Assembly (NCBI RefSeq): GCF_003606345.3 | Contig: NZ_CP031844.2 | Span: 2,091,001-2,155,000 of the forward strand | Origin: Bartonella krasnovii | Lineage (GTDB): Bacteria > Pseudomonadota > Alphaproteobacteria > Rhizobiales > Rhizobiaceae | Direction of reading: 5' to 3' | DNA: 64,000 nt | In this document: piece after piece, positions 41,800 to 52,773 of the stretch | How positions within the stretch are numbered: the stretch's first letter is position 1 | How the letters are laid out: the number at the start of each line of letters is the position of its first letter | The notes under the pieces: model-generated | Seen by the model: the letters and a program-made list of their open reading frames with translations, nothing else | What the model was told of the DNA's origin: nothing | The model's database searches: none | Position numbers and translations under genes: made by a program

Positions 41800-42480
41800 G
41801 TATTTTCGTATTGATCAATTAAAATTACTTGTTTTCCCATGCATAAGCAGAGTTGGTGTGTAGGTAAAAAATACTTAAAGGAAATAATCCCCCCTTATGA
41901 ATTGTCTTAATTGTCAATGACTTTTGCAACATTGGGGATGAGAAAAATGTATGATTTTACCAAATTTCTCTTTACATAAGTGTAAAGATGGTGGTGCTCT
42001 ATGAGTTTTATTTATTTATGGGGACATTATACCATTCACGGGCTTGGTGATGAAATGGGCTAGAGCATATTAAGAGATACCTCTTTAAAACGAGTGTGTG
42101 AATTGGTAGGAAAAGTTCATTCCACTGGAGCACTCTATTTGCGTGAAGATCTTGACTTCATTGAAGAATATGAAAAACAAAAGCATGAGAGAATGTGTTA
42201 TCATTATTTAAGATATCGCTATGGATGCTTTTGAAAGGCATAAGGCTTAAAGTGTAAGGAGATAGTAGGTTCTTATACCATTATGCTTTCATATTCTTCA
42301 CCAATTAAGCTATCCTCTTTTTCCAGAAATGACGCAAATAGATCGATACAATATACGACTAAATCTTGCATATAAAAATCTAGAATAGTTTGTTCTGCAC
42401 TGAATCGTTTTGAATTTGTCTCAAACGTGCAGTTATTCTGTGATTAGATATTGATTAACAGGTAATAGCAAAATAAAAGC
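41800..42480 (+). pseudogene. integrase fossil, longest copy (F)
   Basis: This preserves about two thirds of an integrase gene with many stops and frameshifts. The N-terminal part is recognisable by CATAAGTGTAAAGATGGTGG, ACCATTCACGGGCTTGGTGA and TTAAGAGATACCTCTTTAAA. The linker reads LYLREDLDFIEEYEKQKHER, then (after a frame change) DIAMDAFERHKA, matching the integrase DIAxDAFExRKAELK segment. Further on, QIDTIYD, ILHIKI and ICLKRAVIL keep the order of the family's core-binding domain (QIDIRDVL, IWHIKTETA, ICLKHAAALGLD). The catalytic domain is gone. It ends about 160 bases before ilvD. Confidence 0.75.
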
Positions 42481-42639
42481 TTTATGACTTTATGAGAAAG
42501 TTTATGTAAGTCTTTTAATTTTGTGCTTCGAATGCTTCAGGACAAGGTATTTTTCTTTTTTGAATATTAAAGCTCTTGTTTTTATGGTGAAGTTACAGCA
42601 CAACAAGCAAAATGGAATTATTTGAGGGGAAAAAAAATA

Positions 42640-44478
42640 ATGCCTTCTTACCGTTCAAGAATATCAACACACGGGCGTAATATGGCAGGAGCTCGCGGTC
42701 TGTGGCGTGCAACAGGAATGAAAGATGCGGATTTTGGTAAACCCATTATTGCGATTGCGAATTCTTTTACACAATTTGTACCAGGGCATGTTCATTTAAA
42801 AGATCTTGGACAATTGGTTGCACAACAGATAGCCATTGCCGGTGGTGTTGCAAAAGAGTTTAACACCATTGCTGTAGATGATGGAATTGCGATGGGTCAC
42901 GATGGAATGCTTTATTCTCTGCCCTCACGTGAAATTATTGCTGATTCTGTAGAGTATATGGTCAATGCCCATTGTGCGGATGCTCTTGTCTGTATTTCTA
43001 ATTGTGACAAAATTACACCTGGAATGTTAATGGCTGCTTTACGATTGAATATCCCAACAATCTTTGTTTCAGGCGGCCCTATGGAAGCTGGTAAGATTAA
43101 ATGGAAAGATCAAGATTTAAGGGTTGATTTGGTTGATGCTATGGTTGCCGCCGCTTCAGAACAAAATTCAGAAGAAGAAGTTGCTGAAATGGAACGTGCT
43201 GCTTGTCCTACATGTGGGTCTTGTTCAGGAATGTTTACGGCCAATTCCATGAATTGCTTAACAGAAGCCTTGGGACTTTCATTTCCTGGAAATGGATCAG
43301 TCCTTGCAACGCATGCAGATCGACGGATGCTTTTTGAAAAAGCTGGAAAACAGATTGTTGAATTGGCCAAGCGTTATTATGAAAAAGATGATGAAACAGT
43401 TTTGCCACGCTCTATTGCTTCACGTAGGGCTTTTGAAAATGCCATGACCGTTGATATTGCCATGGGCGGGTCAACCAATACAGTACTGCATCTTTTAGCA
43501 GCGGCGCAAGAAGGTGAGGTGGATTTTACCATGACGGATATTGATCATCTTTCACGTCGTGTTCCAGTTTTATGCAAGGTTGCTCCTGCGGTTGCGAATG
43601 TCCATATGGAAGATGTTCATCGCGCGGGTGGTATTATGGGGCTTTTAGGCGAATTGGATGCGGCCGGACTCATTGATACATCAGTTTATACGGTTCATGC
43701 AAAAACGATGAAAGAAGCTCTTGGTCGTTGGGATGTGAAAAAAACCAATGAACCAACAGTTTGTACATTTTATCGTGCCGCTCCAGGGGGAATTCCAACA
43801 CAGACAGCTTTTAGCCAATCTTGTCGCTATGAGACTCTTGATCGTGATCGTGAAAAAGGTGTGATTCGCGATAGGGAGCATGCCTATTCACAAGATGGAG
43901 GATTGGCAGTTCTTTATGGAAATCTTGCTAAAGATGGCTGTATTGTAAAAACAGCAGGCGTTGATCAATCAATTTTGACCTTTAAAGGTCCAGCAAGAAT
44001 TTTTGAAAGTCAAGATTCAGCTGTTTCAGCGATCTTAAATGATAAAATTAAAACAGGTGAAATTGTTTTAATCCGTTATGAAGGACCGCGTGGGGGACCT
44101 GGAATGCAAGAGATGCTTTATCCAACGAGTTATCTCAAATCTAAAGGATTGGGCAAAGTTTGTGCACTTATTACGGATGGACGTTTTTCAGGGGGAAGCT
44201 CAGGGCTTTCGATAGGCCATATTTCACCAGAAGCAGCTGAAGGAGGAGAAATTGCGTTGGTGGAAGAAGGGGATATCATAGAAATTGATATTCCAAACCG
44301 TAGCATTCATATGTTGGTTGATGATGTTGAGATGAAACAGCGTCGTGCCAAGATGGAAGCGAAAGGAAAAGATGCTTGGCAACCAGTTGAGAAGCGTCAG
44401 CGCAAAGTTTCAAAGGCTCTCAAAGCTTATGCTGCGATGACAACTTCTGCCGCAAAAGGTGCTGTTCGTAATATTTGA
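42640..44478 (+). CDS. ilvD: dihydroxy-acid dehydratase
   Basis: Dehydrates dihydroxy-isovalerate and dihydroxy-methylvalerate in valine, leucine and isoleucine synthesis. The start is ATG 42640 ([20 protein letters not shown]) after GAGGGGA; a TTG six codons upstream is less likely. It has 612 residues, the length of E. coli-type IlvD. Fe-S ligands and motifs are [22 protein letters not shown] near residue 123, and [26 protein letters not shown] near 193. [19 protein letters not shown] lies near 515. It is intact, yet a fossil partial copy of it lies directly downstream. Confidence 0.97.
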   Translation: MPSYRSRISTHGRNMAGARGLWRATGMKDADFGKPIIAIANSFTQFVPGHVHLKDLGQLVAQQIAIAGGVAKEFNTIAVDDGIAMGHDGMLYSLPSREIIADSVEYMVNAHCADALVCISNCDKITPGMLMAALRLNIPTIFVSGGPMEAGKIKWKDQDLRVDLVDAMVAAASEQNSEEEVAEMERAACPTCGSCSGMFTANSMNCLTEALGLSFPGNGSVLATHADRRMLFEKAGKQIVELAKRYYEKDDETVLPRSIASRRAFENAMTVDIAMGGSTNTVLHLLAAAQEGEVDFTMTDIDHLSRRVPVLCKVAPAVANVHMEDVHRAGGIMGLLGELDAAGLIDTSVYTVHAKTMKEALGRWDVKKTNEPTVCTFYRAAPGGIPTQTAFSQSCRYETLDRDREKGVIRDREHAYSQDGGLAVLYGNLAKDGCIVKTAGVDQSILTFKGPARIFESQDSAVSAILNDKIKTGEIVLIRYEGPRGGPGMQEMLYPTSYLKSKGLGKVCALITDGRFSGGSSGLSIGHISPEAAEGGEIALVEEGDIIEIDIPNRSIHMLVDDVEMKQRRAKMEAKGKDAWQPVEKRQRKVSKALKAYAAMTTSAAKGAVRNI

Positions 44479-44639
44479 TGATATAAAGGATGCATCTTTA
44501 TAAGAAAAGGTAAAGAGAAAGTATGCTCTGATTTTTTGAACGATATTCTAAGCAGATTATTCTATTTGCAGATTTTTCGTTTTAGCAACTAGCTATATAA
44601 GATAGGTGAAGAAGGGGATTGATGATTTTTCATATTATC

Positions 44640-45350
44640 TTCTAAGTTTTGTAGGGGATTGCGACCTATTTTTACGCGTATTTAGGAAAGATATTTACTG
44701 TATTGGTGATATTATCATGTTATGTCGTAAAACACTCTTATTGTGGGCTGTGATGTAAAACGGCCTTCAACATTAAGTATTTTTTAGTGTGTGGGAATAT
44801 TCTTAAAAAAGCTTGTAAATTCTTTAGTTTAAGTGAATCATATGACTGGAATTCAAGGAAAAGCTTCTAGAATCTGGTCTGAAAACAGCCCAGATTTAAG
44901 TGAGAATTTCCATTTTTGAGATGCGGGAAGGAGTTCAAAGGCTTTTTAGGAAAATCAAAAGCAGTAGGGTTTATTCATACAACGTATGTAAAAACAGCAA
45001 AAGAGTTCTTTATCGTTTAAAATATCAACAAAATCTACGATCCATTATCTATGAATTTATCATGCAAAATCGGGTGGCATTCTAACACAGACAGCTTTAA
45101 ACCAAAGTTATTACTATGATAACAATAATATTGATCGTAAAAAAGTATGATTCATTAAATCTATTTATTCATAGGGGAGAGAAAATTTCATAACAATCTT
45201 TGCAAAAAAGGACTGTTTTGTAAAAAGAATCGATGTTGATTAATTTTTTGTATAAGAGCTAATCTTGATCTAAGAAAATATGAGAATGCACAGGGTTTTT
45301 CTCTCTACGCTTATCAAAATATGTTATGCAGAAAAGTGATGAGGATACAG
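44640..45350 (+). pseudogene. fossil partial duplicate of ilvD
   Basis: Heavily decayed DNA colinear with ilvD about 43340-44050. The best match is 45079-45098, ATTCTAACACAGACAGCTTT, against ilvD 43792-43811 (ATTCCAACACAGACAGCTTT): 19 of 20 identical. Other pairs, in order: TTCAACATTAAGTATT (44765 on) with ilvD GTCAACCAATACAGTA (43470 on); GGCTTTTTAGG (44940) with GGCTTTTAGG (43640); AATCTTTGCAAAAAAGG (45195) with AATCTTGCTAAAGATGG (43921). Offsets run 1295-1300, 1287 and 1274, drifting smoothly as expected from small deletions. Edges are uncertain. A 61-codon open frame at 44900-45085 lies inside and is not a gene. Confidence 0.75.
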
Positions 45351-45440
45351 TAAACAACTGTTTTATGCTAAAATATATCAAAAAGGGTACTTTAATTTTC
45401 TATTAAGAAAGCTTTTTAATAAAAGAGAGTGTTTATTTTT

Positions 45441-48185
45441 TTATAAGGAATTATTTTTTTCAAGTTGTTTGAGGTGATAAATTGTTTCTAAAGCTTGTTT
45501 AGGGGAAAGCTCATCGGGATGAATATTTTTTAAAGCTTCGTGAAGTACATCATGCTTGTTTCTTTCTTCGTTAAGGGGAGAGGTTGTTTGAAGAGAAAAG
45601 AGTGGTAAATCATCAATGAGTTTATGTCCTTTTCCAGCCATTTCACCTTGTTCTAATTGATGGAGGACATCTGTTGCTCGTGTAATAACGGCTGAAGGAA
45701 GTCCAGCAAGCTTTGCAACTTGTACACCATAGGATCGGTCAGCGGCTCCTGGTGTGACTTCATGAAGAAAAACCACATCACCATTCCAGTTTTTCACTTT
45801 CATGGTTACATTATGCAGTCTATCAAGTTTTTCGGTTAGTGCTGTCATTTCATGAAAATGGGTAGCGAGAATAGCACGACAGTGATTAACTTCATGGAGA
45901 TATTCAACAGCAGCCCAAGCAATAGAAAGCCCATCAAAGGTTGATGTTCCACGTCCTATTTCATCGAGAATAACAAGAGAATGGTGACTTGCATGATTGA
46001 GAATCGTTGCCGTTTCAACCATTTCCATCATAAAGGTTGAGCGCCCCCGAGCAAGATCATCAGAAGCACCAACACGACTAAAGAGGCGATCAACAACGCC
46101 AATGTGTGCTGAGGTTGCAGGAACAAAGGAGCCCATTTGCGCCATAATAGCTATAAGAGCGTTCTGCCGTAAAAAAGTTGATTTTCCTCCCATATTAGGT
46201 CCTGTCAAAAGCCAGATTGCTGCATATTGCTGATTTTTTTGCACAGAGAGATTACAATTATTGGCAACAAAGGGCTCTGCTGCTTGTTTGCGGAGTGCTT
46301 GCTCAACAACAGGATGACGTCCTGCGGTGATATGAAAGGTTAGTGAATGATCAATTTTTGGGCGGCAATATCCTTGTTCTTCGGCAAGATTTGCTAAAGC
46401 GACAGAAACATCTAAAATAGCAAGTGCTTCAGCGGCTTTACGAATAAAATCAACTTGTTCTGTAATTTCCTGAACAAGTGTATCAAATATCTCCAGTTCA
46501 AGTGTCAAGGCGTGGTTGGCAGCATGAGCAATACGACTTTCAAGGTCCGCAAGCTCTGTTGTGGTAAAACGCATAGCATTTGCCATTGTTTGCCGGTGAA
46601 TAAAGCGTGCTTTAGCTTGTGGATTATTTGTAAGGGAAGATGCTTGTGTACTGGTGACTTCAATGAAATAGCCTAGAATATTATTATGCTTTATTTTAAG
46701 TGTCTTAATTTCTGTTTCTTGGGCATATTGCGCTTGAAGTTCAGCAATGACACGGCGTGATTCATCCCGTAAAGCACGCATTTCATCGAGCTCTTGATGA
46801 TAATTGGAACGAATAAAACCACCATCACGTTTAAGTAGTGGGAGATCATCAGCCAATGCTTGTTCTAAATGGCAATGTAAAGCAACGGGGAGATTTGAAA
46901 ACACCTGTTGTATATCACTTATTTCTTGGGGCAGGAGCTCATTACTAAGAAGCTGATGAATTTCATGAATGATTTCAAAGCCACGTTGAATCGTTGCTAT
47001 ATCACGGGGACCTCCTCGTCCAAGAGCCAAACGTGAAACGGCGCGGGGCATATCTGGTCCCCCTTTTAAAGTAAGCTTTATCGCTTCTGCAAGAGAAGGG
47101 TTACGGAGAAAAAAATCGATAGAATCTAAACGCGTATCAATAGCTGAAGGGGTGGTAAGAGGAGCAATAAGGCGATCAATGAGAAGGCGAGATCCTCCTC
47201 CTGTTACAGTGCGATCAATAGCTTTTAATAAACTTCCATCTCGTTGACCTGATGTCGTTCGAATAAGCTCAAGGCTTAGTCTGGTTGCAGCATCAATAAA
47301 AAGGGTAGCACTTTCATTTTGGCGCTCAGGTTGCATGAGGGGGGGGCGATGCGTGATTTGTGTTTTTTCGATATAACGAATAGCAGCTACGATTGCAGAG
47401 AGTTCGCAGTGTGAATAATCGGCAACACCTTCCAGCGTTGAGAGTTTAAAATAAGTACAAATATCGCGTTCAGCGGTGAGGGTATCAAAGAGACAAGCCG
47501 GTTGAGGTGAAACGATACGATCAAGAACATTAAAAAGTGATTTATGCGATTTATCATGAAAAAAGGAATCAGCAACAATGATTTCTTGTGGGTCCACACG
47601 CATAATATCGGCTAAAAGTTTTTCTTGGCGGCTTTCTGTTACACGAAATATGCCTGTTGAGATATCAATCCAAGAAAGAGCAAATTCTTCTCTATCGCCA
47701 GTTTTTATCCGAGAAAGTGTCATCAGGTAATTTGCGCGTGTTGGATCAAGGAGTTTTTCTTCTGTTATCGTTCCGGGGGTTACAAGGCGAACAACATCAC
47801 GCCGAACAACAGATTTTGAGCCACGTTTTTTTGCCTCAGCAGGATCTTCCGTTTGTTCACAAACAGCAACGCGATAACCACAAGCAATTAGTTTTTGCAA
47901 ATAATCGTCTGCAGCATGAACGGGAACACCACACATAGGAATATCTTGCCCTAAATGTTTTCCACGTGCTGTGAGCGTGATTCCTAAAGCCTGAGCAGCT
48001 TCAATTGCATCCTTAAAAAATAATTCATAAAAATCCCCCATTCGGTAAAAAAGAAGAGAATCCTGATGGACGGCTTTGATTTCTATGTATTGCTCCATCA
48101 TAGGTGTAAGACGTTCTGAAGAGGAAGCAGAGAGGGAAGCAGGCTGTGGAATTAAATTATTTTTATGGTCGTTTTTTTTATCCAT
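45441..48185 (-). CDS. mutS: DNA mismatch repair protein MutS
   Basis: Recognises mismatches and recruits MutL. It has 914 residues. The N-terminal mismatch-binding domain begins with [35 protein letters not shown] (Phe-x-Glu included), then the connector, lever and clamp domains. The ATPase has Walker [16 protein letters not shown] near residue 660, Walker [17 protein letters not shown] near 735, and [10 protein letters not shown]. The C-terminal helix ([16 protein letters not shown]) for dimer contacts is present. It is divergent from maeB across 196 bases and intact. Confidence 0.97.
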   Translation of the reverse strand: MDKKNDHKNNLIPQPASLSASSSERLTPMMEQYIEIKAVHQDSLLFYRMGDFYELFFKDAIEAAQALGITLTARGKHLGQDIPMCGVPVHAADDYLQKLIACGYRVAVCEQTEDPAEAKKRGSKSVVRRDVVRLVTPGTITEEKLLDPTRANYLMTLSRIKTGDREEFALSWIDISTGIFRVTESRQEKLLADIMRVDPQEIIVADSFFHDKSHKSLFNVLDRIVSPQPACLFDTLTAERDICTYFKLSTLEGVADYSHCELSAIVAAIRYIEKTQITHRPPLMQPERQNESATLFIDAATRLSLELIRTTSGQRDGSLLKAIDRTVTGGGSRLLIDRLIAPLTTPSAIDTRLDSIDFFLRNPSLAEAIKLTLKGGPDMPRAVSRLALGRGGPRDIATIQRGFEIIHEIHQLLSNELLPQEISDIQQVFSNLPVALHCHLEQALADDLPLLKRDGGFIRSNYHQELDEMRALRDESRRVIAELQAQYAQETEIKTLKIKHNNILGYFIEVTSTQASSLTNNPQAKARFIHRQTMANAMRFTTTELADLESRIAHAANHALTLELEIFDTLVQEITEQVDFIRKAAEALAILDVSVALANLAEEQGYCRPKIDHSLTFHITAGRHPVVEQALRKQAAEPFVANNCNLSVQKNQQYAAIWLLTGPNMGGKSTFLRQNALIAIMAQMGSFVPATSAHIGVVDRLFSRVGASDDLARGRSTFMMEMVETATILNHASHHSLVILDEIGRGTSTFDGLSIAWAAVEYLHEVNHCRAILATHFHEMTALTEKLDRLHNVTMKVKNWNGDVVFLHEVTPGAADRSYGVQVAKLAGLPSAVITRATDVLHQLEQGEMAGKGHKLIDDLPLFSLQTTSPLNEERNKHDVLHEALKNIHPDELSPKQALETIYHLKQLEKNNSL

Positions 48186-48381
48186 TTTTACGTAGCCTGT
48201 TCCCTTTCAGTGAAGTTTTTACTCTTTTTTGTTTACTTCGATATTTATTTATCTCTAAATTGAAACGCATCATCAGATTTGCTAAGGCAAAGAATAGCGA
48301 TTTCTAACATATGAATCAAATCGAATAATTATATGTATTATCAAGAAAAATTTACACTGTTTTTGGAGAAAATAAAGTGAG

Positions 48382-50682
48382 ATGAAAAAGAGCGAGCGGG
48401 ATCAGAAAATGTATCAAACGGTTTACAGTGCGAGCGAACGAGAAGCTCTTGATTTTCATAGTCGTGGTCGGCCAGGAAAGCTTGAGATTGTTGCAACAAA
48501 GTCTATGGCAACACAGCATGATTTAGCCCTTGCTTATTCCCCAGGTGTTGCGGTTCCAGTTAAGGCAATTGCTCAAAATTCAGCATTGGCTTATGCTTAT
48601 ACAGCAAAGGGAAATCTTGTTGCTGTTATATCAAATGGAACAGCTATTCTAGGTTTAGGCAATTTAGGTGCGCTTGCCTCTAAGCCTGTGATGGAAGGTA
48701 AAGCAGTGCTTTTTAAGCGCTTTGCCGATATTGATTCCATTGATTTAGAAATTGATACAAACGATCCAGAGAATTTTATCAATTTAGTGCGCCATTTGGA
48801 GCCTTCTTTTGGCGGCATCAATCTTGAAGATATTAAGGCGCCTGAGTGCTTTATGATTGAAAGTCGCTTACGCGAGGTGATGAATATTCCTGTTTTTCAT
48901 GACGATCAACATGGCACAGCAATTATTGTCGCTGCTGGTGTGCTCAATGCTTTGAAGCTAACAGGACGTGATATGCAAAATGCGCGGCTTGTCTGTAATG
49001 GTGCTGGTTCTGCCGGCATTGCTTGTATCGAATTGATTAAGGCGATGGGATTTAGAGCTGAAAATATCATCCTATGTGATACCAAAGGTGTTGTCTATGA
49101 AGGGCGCAAAGAGGGAATGAATCAATGGAAATCTGCTCATGCTATCCGAACCGATAAACGAACACTTGCCGAAGCAATGGAAGGGGCAGATATATTTTTC
49201 GGGGTTTCTGCTAAAGGTGTATTGACTCCTGAAATGGTGAAGTCCATGGCACCGCAGCCGATTATTTTTGCTATGGCTAATCCCGATCCAGAAATTACCC
49301 CAGAAGAAGTTATGCAAGTGCGTAATGATGCCATTGTTGCGACAGGTCGTTCGGATTATCCAAATCAGATTAACAATGTTCTTTGTTTTCCTTATATATT
49401 TCGTGGTGCGCTTGATGTGCGTGCAACCGTTATTAATGAAGATATGAAGATTGCTGCGGCAAGGGCTCTTGCTAATTTAGCCCATGAAGAAGTTCCTGAC
49501 AGTGTTGCAGAAGCTTATCATGGAAAGCGGTTGAAATTTGGACCGAATTATATCATTCCTGTTCCTTTTGATCCACGTTTGTTTACGGTTGTTTCAATCG
49601 CGGTAGCAAAAGCAGCGATGAAAAGCGGTGTTGCGCAAAAGAACATAGATGATTTAGAGGCTTATGAGCGCGATTTGAATGCGAGACGTGACCCTACTTC
49701 TTCAATGATGCGTGGGATTTATAACCATGTTCGTCAAGCGCCGAAACAAATTGTTTTTGCAGAAGGTGAAGAGGAGCAAGTCATGCGGGCTGCTGTTTCC
49801 TATGTTCATCAACAATTAGGAAAAGCGATTTTGGTTGGTCGTGAAGAGCAAGTAAGAGAAACAGCTTTTACCGCTGGAATTGATCTGGAACGTGAAGGTA
49901 TCTCAATTATGAATGCTAAGCTTTCCTGTCGTACAGATGCTTATGCAAATTATCTTTATAAAAAGATGCAGCGTCAAGGCTGGCTGTTGCGCGATTGTCA
50001 TCGCCGTATCAATAATGATCGAAATTATTTTGCTGCGTGTATGGTGGCACTAGGAGATGCGGATGCAATGGTTACAGGGGTGACACGCAATTATGAAACA
50101 GCGCTGGTTGATATACGTCGGGCAATTGATGAAAAACCAAAAGAACGACTGATTGGTATTTCAATGGCTATTTGCCGTGGACGAACTGTGTTTATTGCGG
50201 ATACTGCTGTTTATGAAAATCCTAATGCTAAAGAACTAGCAGATATAGCGGAACAAACCGCTTCGTTTGTGCGTGGATTTGGATATCAACCAAAGGTTGC
50301 TTTTTTAGCATTTTCTACGTTTGGTTATATGAAAGACAAGGTCACACAGCAAATTCAGGATGCGATTAATATTTTGCATGAACGCAAAGTTGATTTTGAG
50401 TTTGATGGAGAAATGAGTGCTGATGTAGCGCTTAATTCCAAATTGATGCAGCAATATCCATTTATGGGATTAACAGAGCCTGCTAATATTTTGGTTATGC
50501 CTAGCTATCACGCATCTTCTATTGCAAGCAAAATGTTACAAGAACTTGGAGAAGCAATCATCATCGGTCCTATTTTAATTGGATTGGAAAAATCTGTTCA
50601 AATTGTACCGTTTAGTGGAAGCGATACAGATGTTGTCAATATTGCAATGCTTGCAGCTTATCATGCGGCAAAAATCGCCTAG
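48382..50682 (+). CDS. maeB: NADP-dependent malic enzyme with phosphotransacetylase-like C-terminus
   Basis: Oxidatively decarboxylates malate to pyruvate. It has 766 residues in two parts: a malic-enzyme domain (about 1-430; LAYSPGVAVPVKAI, GNLGALASKPVMEGKAVLFK, VFHDDQHGTAIIVAAG, NAD(P)-binding VCNGAGSAGIACIEL) and a phosphotransacetylase-like domain (about 435-766; EGEEEQVMRAAVSY, GVTRNYETAL, GEMSADVALN). In related rhizobial enzymes the PTA part is regulatory and binds acetyl-CoA rather than catalysing transfer. ATG 48382 follows a GGAG-type site, and a Met at codon 10 is an alternative. A bidirectional terminator separates it from secB. Confidence 0.94.
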   Translation: MKKSERDQKMYQTVYSASEREALDFHSRGRPGKLEIVATKSMATQHDLALAYSPGVAVPVKAIAQNSALAYAYTAKGNLVAVISNGTAILGLGNLGALASKPVMEGKAVLFKRFADIDSIDLEIDTNDPENFINLVRHLEPSFGGINLEDIKAPECFMIESRLREVMNIPVFHDDQHGTAIIVAAGVLNALKLTGRDMQNARLVCNGAGSAGIACIELIKAMGFRAENIILCDTKGVVYEGRKEGMNQWKSAHAIRTDKRTLAEAMEGADIFFGVSAKGVLTPEMVKSMAPQPIIFAMANPDPEITPEEVMQVRNDAIVATGRSDYPNQINNVLCFPYIFRGALDVRATVINEDMKIAAARALANLAHEEVPDSVAEAYHGKRLKFGPNYIIPVPFDPRLFTVVSIAVAKAAMKSGVAQKNIDDLEAYERDLNARRDPTSSMMRGIYNHVRQAPKQIVFAEGEEEQVMRAAVSYVHQQLGKAILVGREEQVRETAFTAGIDLEREGISIMNAKLSCRTDAYANYLYKKMQRQGWLLRDCHRRINNDRNYFAACMVALGDADAMVTGVTRNYETALVDIRRAIDEKPKERLIGISMAICRGRTVFIADTAVYENPNAKELADIAEQTASFVRGFGYQPKVAFLAFSTFGYMKDKVTQQIQDAINILHERKVDFEFDGEMSADVALNSKLMQQYPFMGLTEPANILVMPSYHASSIASKMLQELGEAIIIGPILIGLEKSVQIVPFSGSDTDVVNIAMLAAYHAAKIA

Positions 50683-50688
50683 AGAAAA

Positions 50689-50726
50689 AAAGCCCTTAAT
50701 AGATCAATAATATATTAAAGGGCTTT
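50689..50726. terminator. bidirectional terminator between maeB and secB
   Basis: AAAGCCCTTAATA pairs with TATTAAAGGGCTTT (one bulged A), flanked by A-runs on the left and T-rich bases on the right. The two convergent genes end on either side of it. Confidence 0.85.
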
Positions 50727-50749
50727 ATAGATAGCAAAAGAACAAATTT

Positions 50750-51226
50750 TTAAGAAGGTTGTATTTGATTGTCTTTTTGTTCTTCAGCGAGACGCTTTTG
50801 AAAGAGAGCTGCAAAATCAATAGGATCAATCCACAAAGGTGGAAAACCACCATTTTGAGTAGCATTAGATATAATTTGGCGAGCAAATGGAAATAAAAGA
50901 CGGGGACATTCAATAAAGACCAGAGGCATAACATGTTCTTGTGGAATGTTTTTCAGGTGAAAAACTCCTCCGTAAATCAGCTCTACATGAAATAAGGTTT
51001 CAGTATTATCATTGGCTTTGACGGAGAGAGATAAAACGACATCATAATTGTCATCACCAATCGGGTTAGCATTGACATTAATATTGATATCAATTTGTGG
51101 TGATTTTTCACGCGCACGCAATGAATGGGGAGCACCTGGGTTTTCAAATGATAAATCTTTTAAATATTGCGTTAATACAGCAAAAACCGGCTCTCCGCCA
51201 CTGTTGTTCATTTCACCTTCGGCCAT
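50750..51226 (-). CDS. secB: protein-export chaperone SecB
   Basis: Tetrameric cytosolic chaperone that keeps preproteins unfolded for SecA. The start is set at ATG 51226 ([20 protein letters not shown]) after GAGAGG; the frame opens six codons earlier. It has 158 residues. Family motifs are [26 protein letters not shown] and [41 protein letters not shown]. The short acidic-polar C-terminus is usual. In other rhizobia dnaQ, coaE and aroE commonly accompany secB; here maeB does instead. Confidence 0.95.
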   Translation of the reverse strand: MAEGEMNNSGGEPVFAVLTQYLKDLSFENPGAPHSLRAREKSPQIDININVNANPIGDDNYDVVLSLSVKANDNTETLFHVELIYGGVFHLKNIPQEHVMPLVFIECPRLLFPFARQIISNATQNGGFPPLWIDPIDFAALFQKRLAEEQKDNQIQPS

Positions 51227-51294
51227 ACGACGAACCTCTCTCATTTATAATATGTATATTTATTTTAGATCTAAAGATCGAACTGGTTATCACG

Positions 51295-51314
51295 CCTTGC
51301 AAAAGGTTGCAAGG
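51295..51314. repeat. perfect 8-bp palindrome upstream of secB
   Basis: CCTTGCAA-AAGG-TTGCAAGG, lying 70-90 bases before the secB start and 57 bases after the fxsA stop on the same strand. No T-run follows, so a protein-binding site or a Rho-dependent end of fxsA are both possible. Confidence 0.5.
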
Positions 51315-51370
51315 AATGCGCCCTTTATCTGGATTATTTTTTTCATTCGTTACAGATTTTTTTAGGACTT

Positions 51371-51865
51371 TCAACGGTTATCATCATTTTTGCGCCATGG
51401 AGATTCTGTTGTATCATGAATTTTGTAATCTTCAGCGTTAAGATCAATTATTTTTTCAGAGTCATTTTTTCTTTTTGTATTGGGATTTATTGTGTTTTTT
51501 AATGATGAAAAGAAATGCCAAACAACAGAACGAATTGGTTTAATAAGAAGTAATATTCCCAAAAGATCAGTTACAAAACCGGGAAGAATAAGCAAAATCG
51601 CACTAAATATGATGAAAGCATCATGAATAATATTGTTTTCTAATGTGCGTCCTTGAATGAGTTCACTTTGTATGTTTTTTAAAAGGCTAATTCCTTGAAT
51701 TCGCAATAAAATAACCCCAACTAAGGTTGTGAGAATGACTAAACTCAAAGTTGCCAAAATGCCAATTTCTTGACCAACAAAAATAAAACCAGCAATCTCA
51801 ATTAACAGAATACAGAGGAATATAACGATAAAAAAACGAGGATTTAGAGAATAAAGTTTTATCAC
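51371..51865 (-). CDS. FxsA-family membrane protein
   Basis: A small inner-membrane protein of 164 residues; E. coli FxsA relieves F-exclusion of phage T7, but its normal role is unknown. Three to four membrane segments are visible (about 8-27, 30-50 and 75-110) with the family motif IHDAFIIFSAILLILPGFVTDLLGILLLIKP. The start is taken as GTG 51865, preceded by AGAAGGAAA; the open frame extends 16 codons further without support. It has a polar C-terminal tail. It is upstream of secB on the same strand. Confidence 0.88.
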   Translation of the reverse strand: MIKLYSLNPRFFIVIFLCILLIEIAGFIFVGQEIGILATLSLVILTTLVGVILLRIQGISLLKNIQSELIQGRTLENNIIHDAFIIFSAILLILPGFVTDLLGILLLIKPIRSVVWHFFSSLKNTINPNTKRKNDSEKIIDLNAEDYKIHDTTESPWRKNDDNR

Positions 51866-52035
51866 ATGAAAATTTCCTTCTAGAATGAGGAGGGGAGAAA
51901 TTCTTAAGAGCATTCCTTATATAAAATCTATAAAAATATTTGAATGGTAAGATTCCCTATTTTACATATTTATTGATAAATGATATTGACTGCAATGTTT
52001 ATTACAGATTTAAAGCTTGGAGATTGACAGCGCCC

Positions 52036-52728
52036 ATGGAATTTGACGTTATACTTGTCATCGCTCTTGTTGTTATGGTTGTTATTTTTGTGCAACTCCG
52101 TAGTGTGTTAGGGAAGCGAATTGGATTTGAAAAGCCTCCTTTTGATCCTTATTCACGTCACTCTAAAAAACAAGCTGAGGCAGAAACGGCGGATAATATT
52201 GTTTCGTTCCCTCATCAAAAAAATTTACAAAAAGGCGATTTTAGTGAAATTGATGAGATTGCACCAGAGGGGAGTATTTTGAATGAAAATTTACGCGCAC
52301 TGCGTAGAATTGACCCTCATTTTTCTCCTAAATCTTTTATAAAGGGTGCACAAATTGCTTATGAAATGATTGTCACAGCTTTTGCTAAAGGTGATCGGAG
52401 TCAACTTAAAAGCTTGCTTTGTCAGGATGTTTTTGAAAGCTTTTGTTCTGCTATTGAACAACGAGAAAAAAACAAAGAAAGAATAGAATTTACTTTTGTT
52501 GGAATTAATAAAATCGAGTTTGTTGCGGCAGCAATACAAGAAAAGGATGAACTTTTAACAGTACGTATTATCAGTGAGATGATTTCTGTTACTTATAATG
52601 AACAGGATGAGCGTATAGACGGTGATTCCGATGCTATTATAGAAATTAGGGATATTTGGACGTTTGTTCGTAATAGTCTATCGTCGGATCCGAACTGGAA
52701 GCTTTTCGCTACAGAAGATGAAAATTAA
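52036..52728 (+). CDS. Tim44-like domain protein
   Basis: A 230-residue protein anchored by one N-terminal membrane helix (EFDVILVIALVVMVVIFVQL) followed by RIGFEKPPFDPYS and a linker. The C-terminal Tim44-like domain (about 95-225; FLKGAQIAYEMIVTAFAKGDRSQLKSLL-type pattern and DIWTFVRNSLSSDPNWKL) resembles mitochondrial Tim44. In alphaproteobacteria this protein (called TimA) is the presumed ancestor of the import motor component; its bacterial role is not settled. The start is ATG 52036, chosen because the preceding frame does not resemble the family. It is followed 45 bases on by the smr gene. Confidence 0.9.
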   Translation: MEFDVILVIALVVMVVIFVQLRSVLGKRIGFEKPPFDPYSRHSKKQAEAETADNIVSFPHQKNLQKGDFSEIDEIAPEGSILNENLRALRRIDPHFSPKSFIKGAQIAYEMIVTAFAKGDRSQLKSLLCQDVFESFCSAIEQREKNKERIEFTFVGINKIEFVAAAIQEKDELLTVRIISEMISVTYNEQDERIDGDSDAIIEIRDIWTFVRNSLSSDPNWKLFATEDEN

Positions 52729-52773
52729 AGTACTTTTCTTCCATAAGTACTCAATAATTTATGAGAAATTGAA

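Noticed and set aside
42480..42639. Branched-chain amino acid attenuator or leader peptide before ilvD
   Set aside because: No Leu/Val/Ile-rich short frame followed by alternative hairpins and a T-run was found.
44900..45085. 61-codon open frame after ilvD
   Set aside because: It lies inside the ilvD fossil and its frame does not match that of IlvD; it is a chance opening in decayed DNA.
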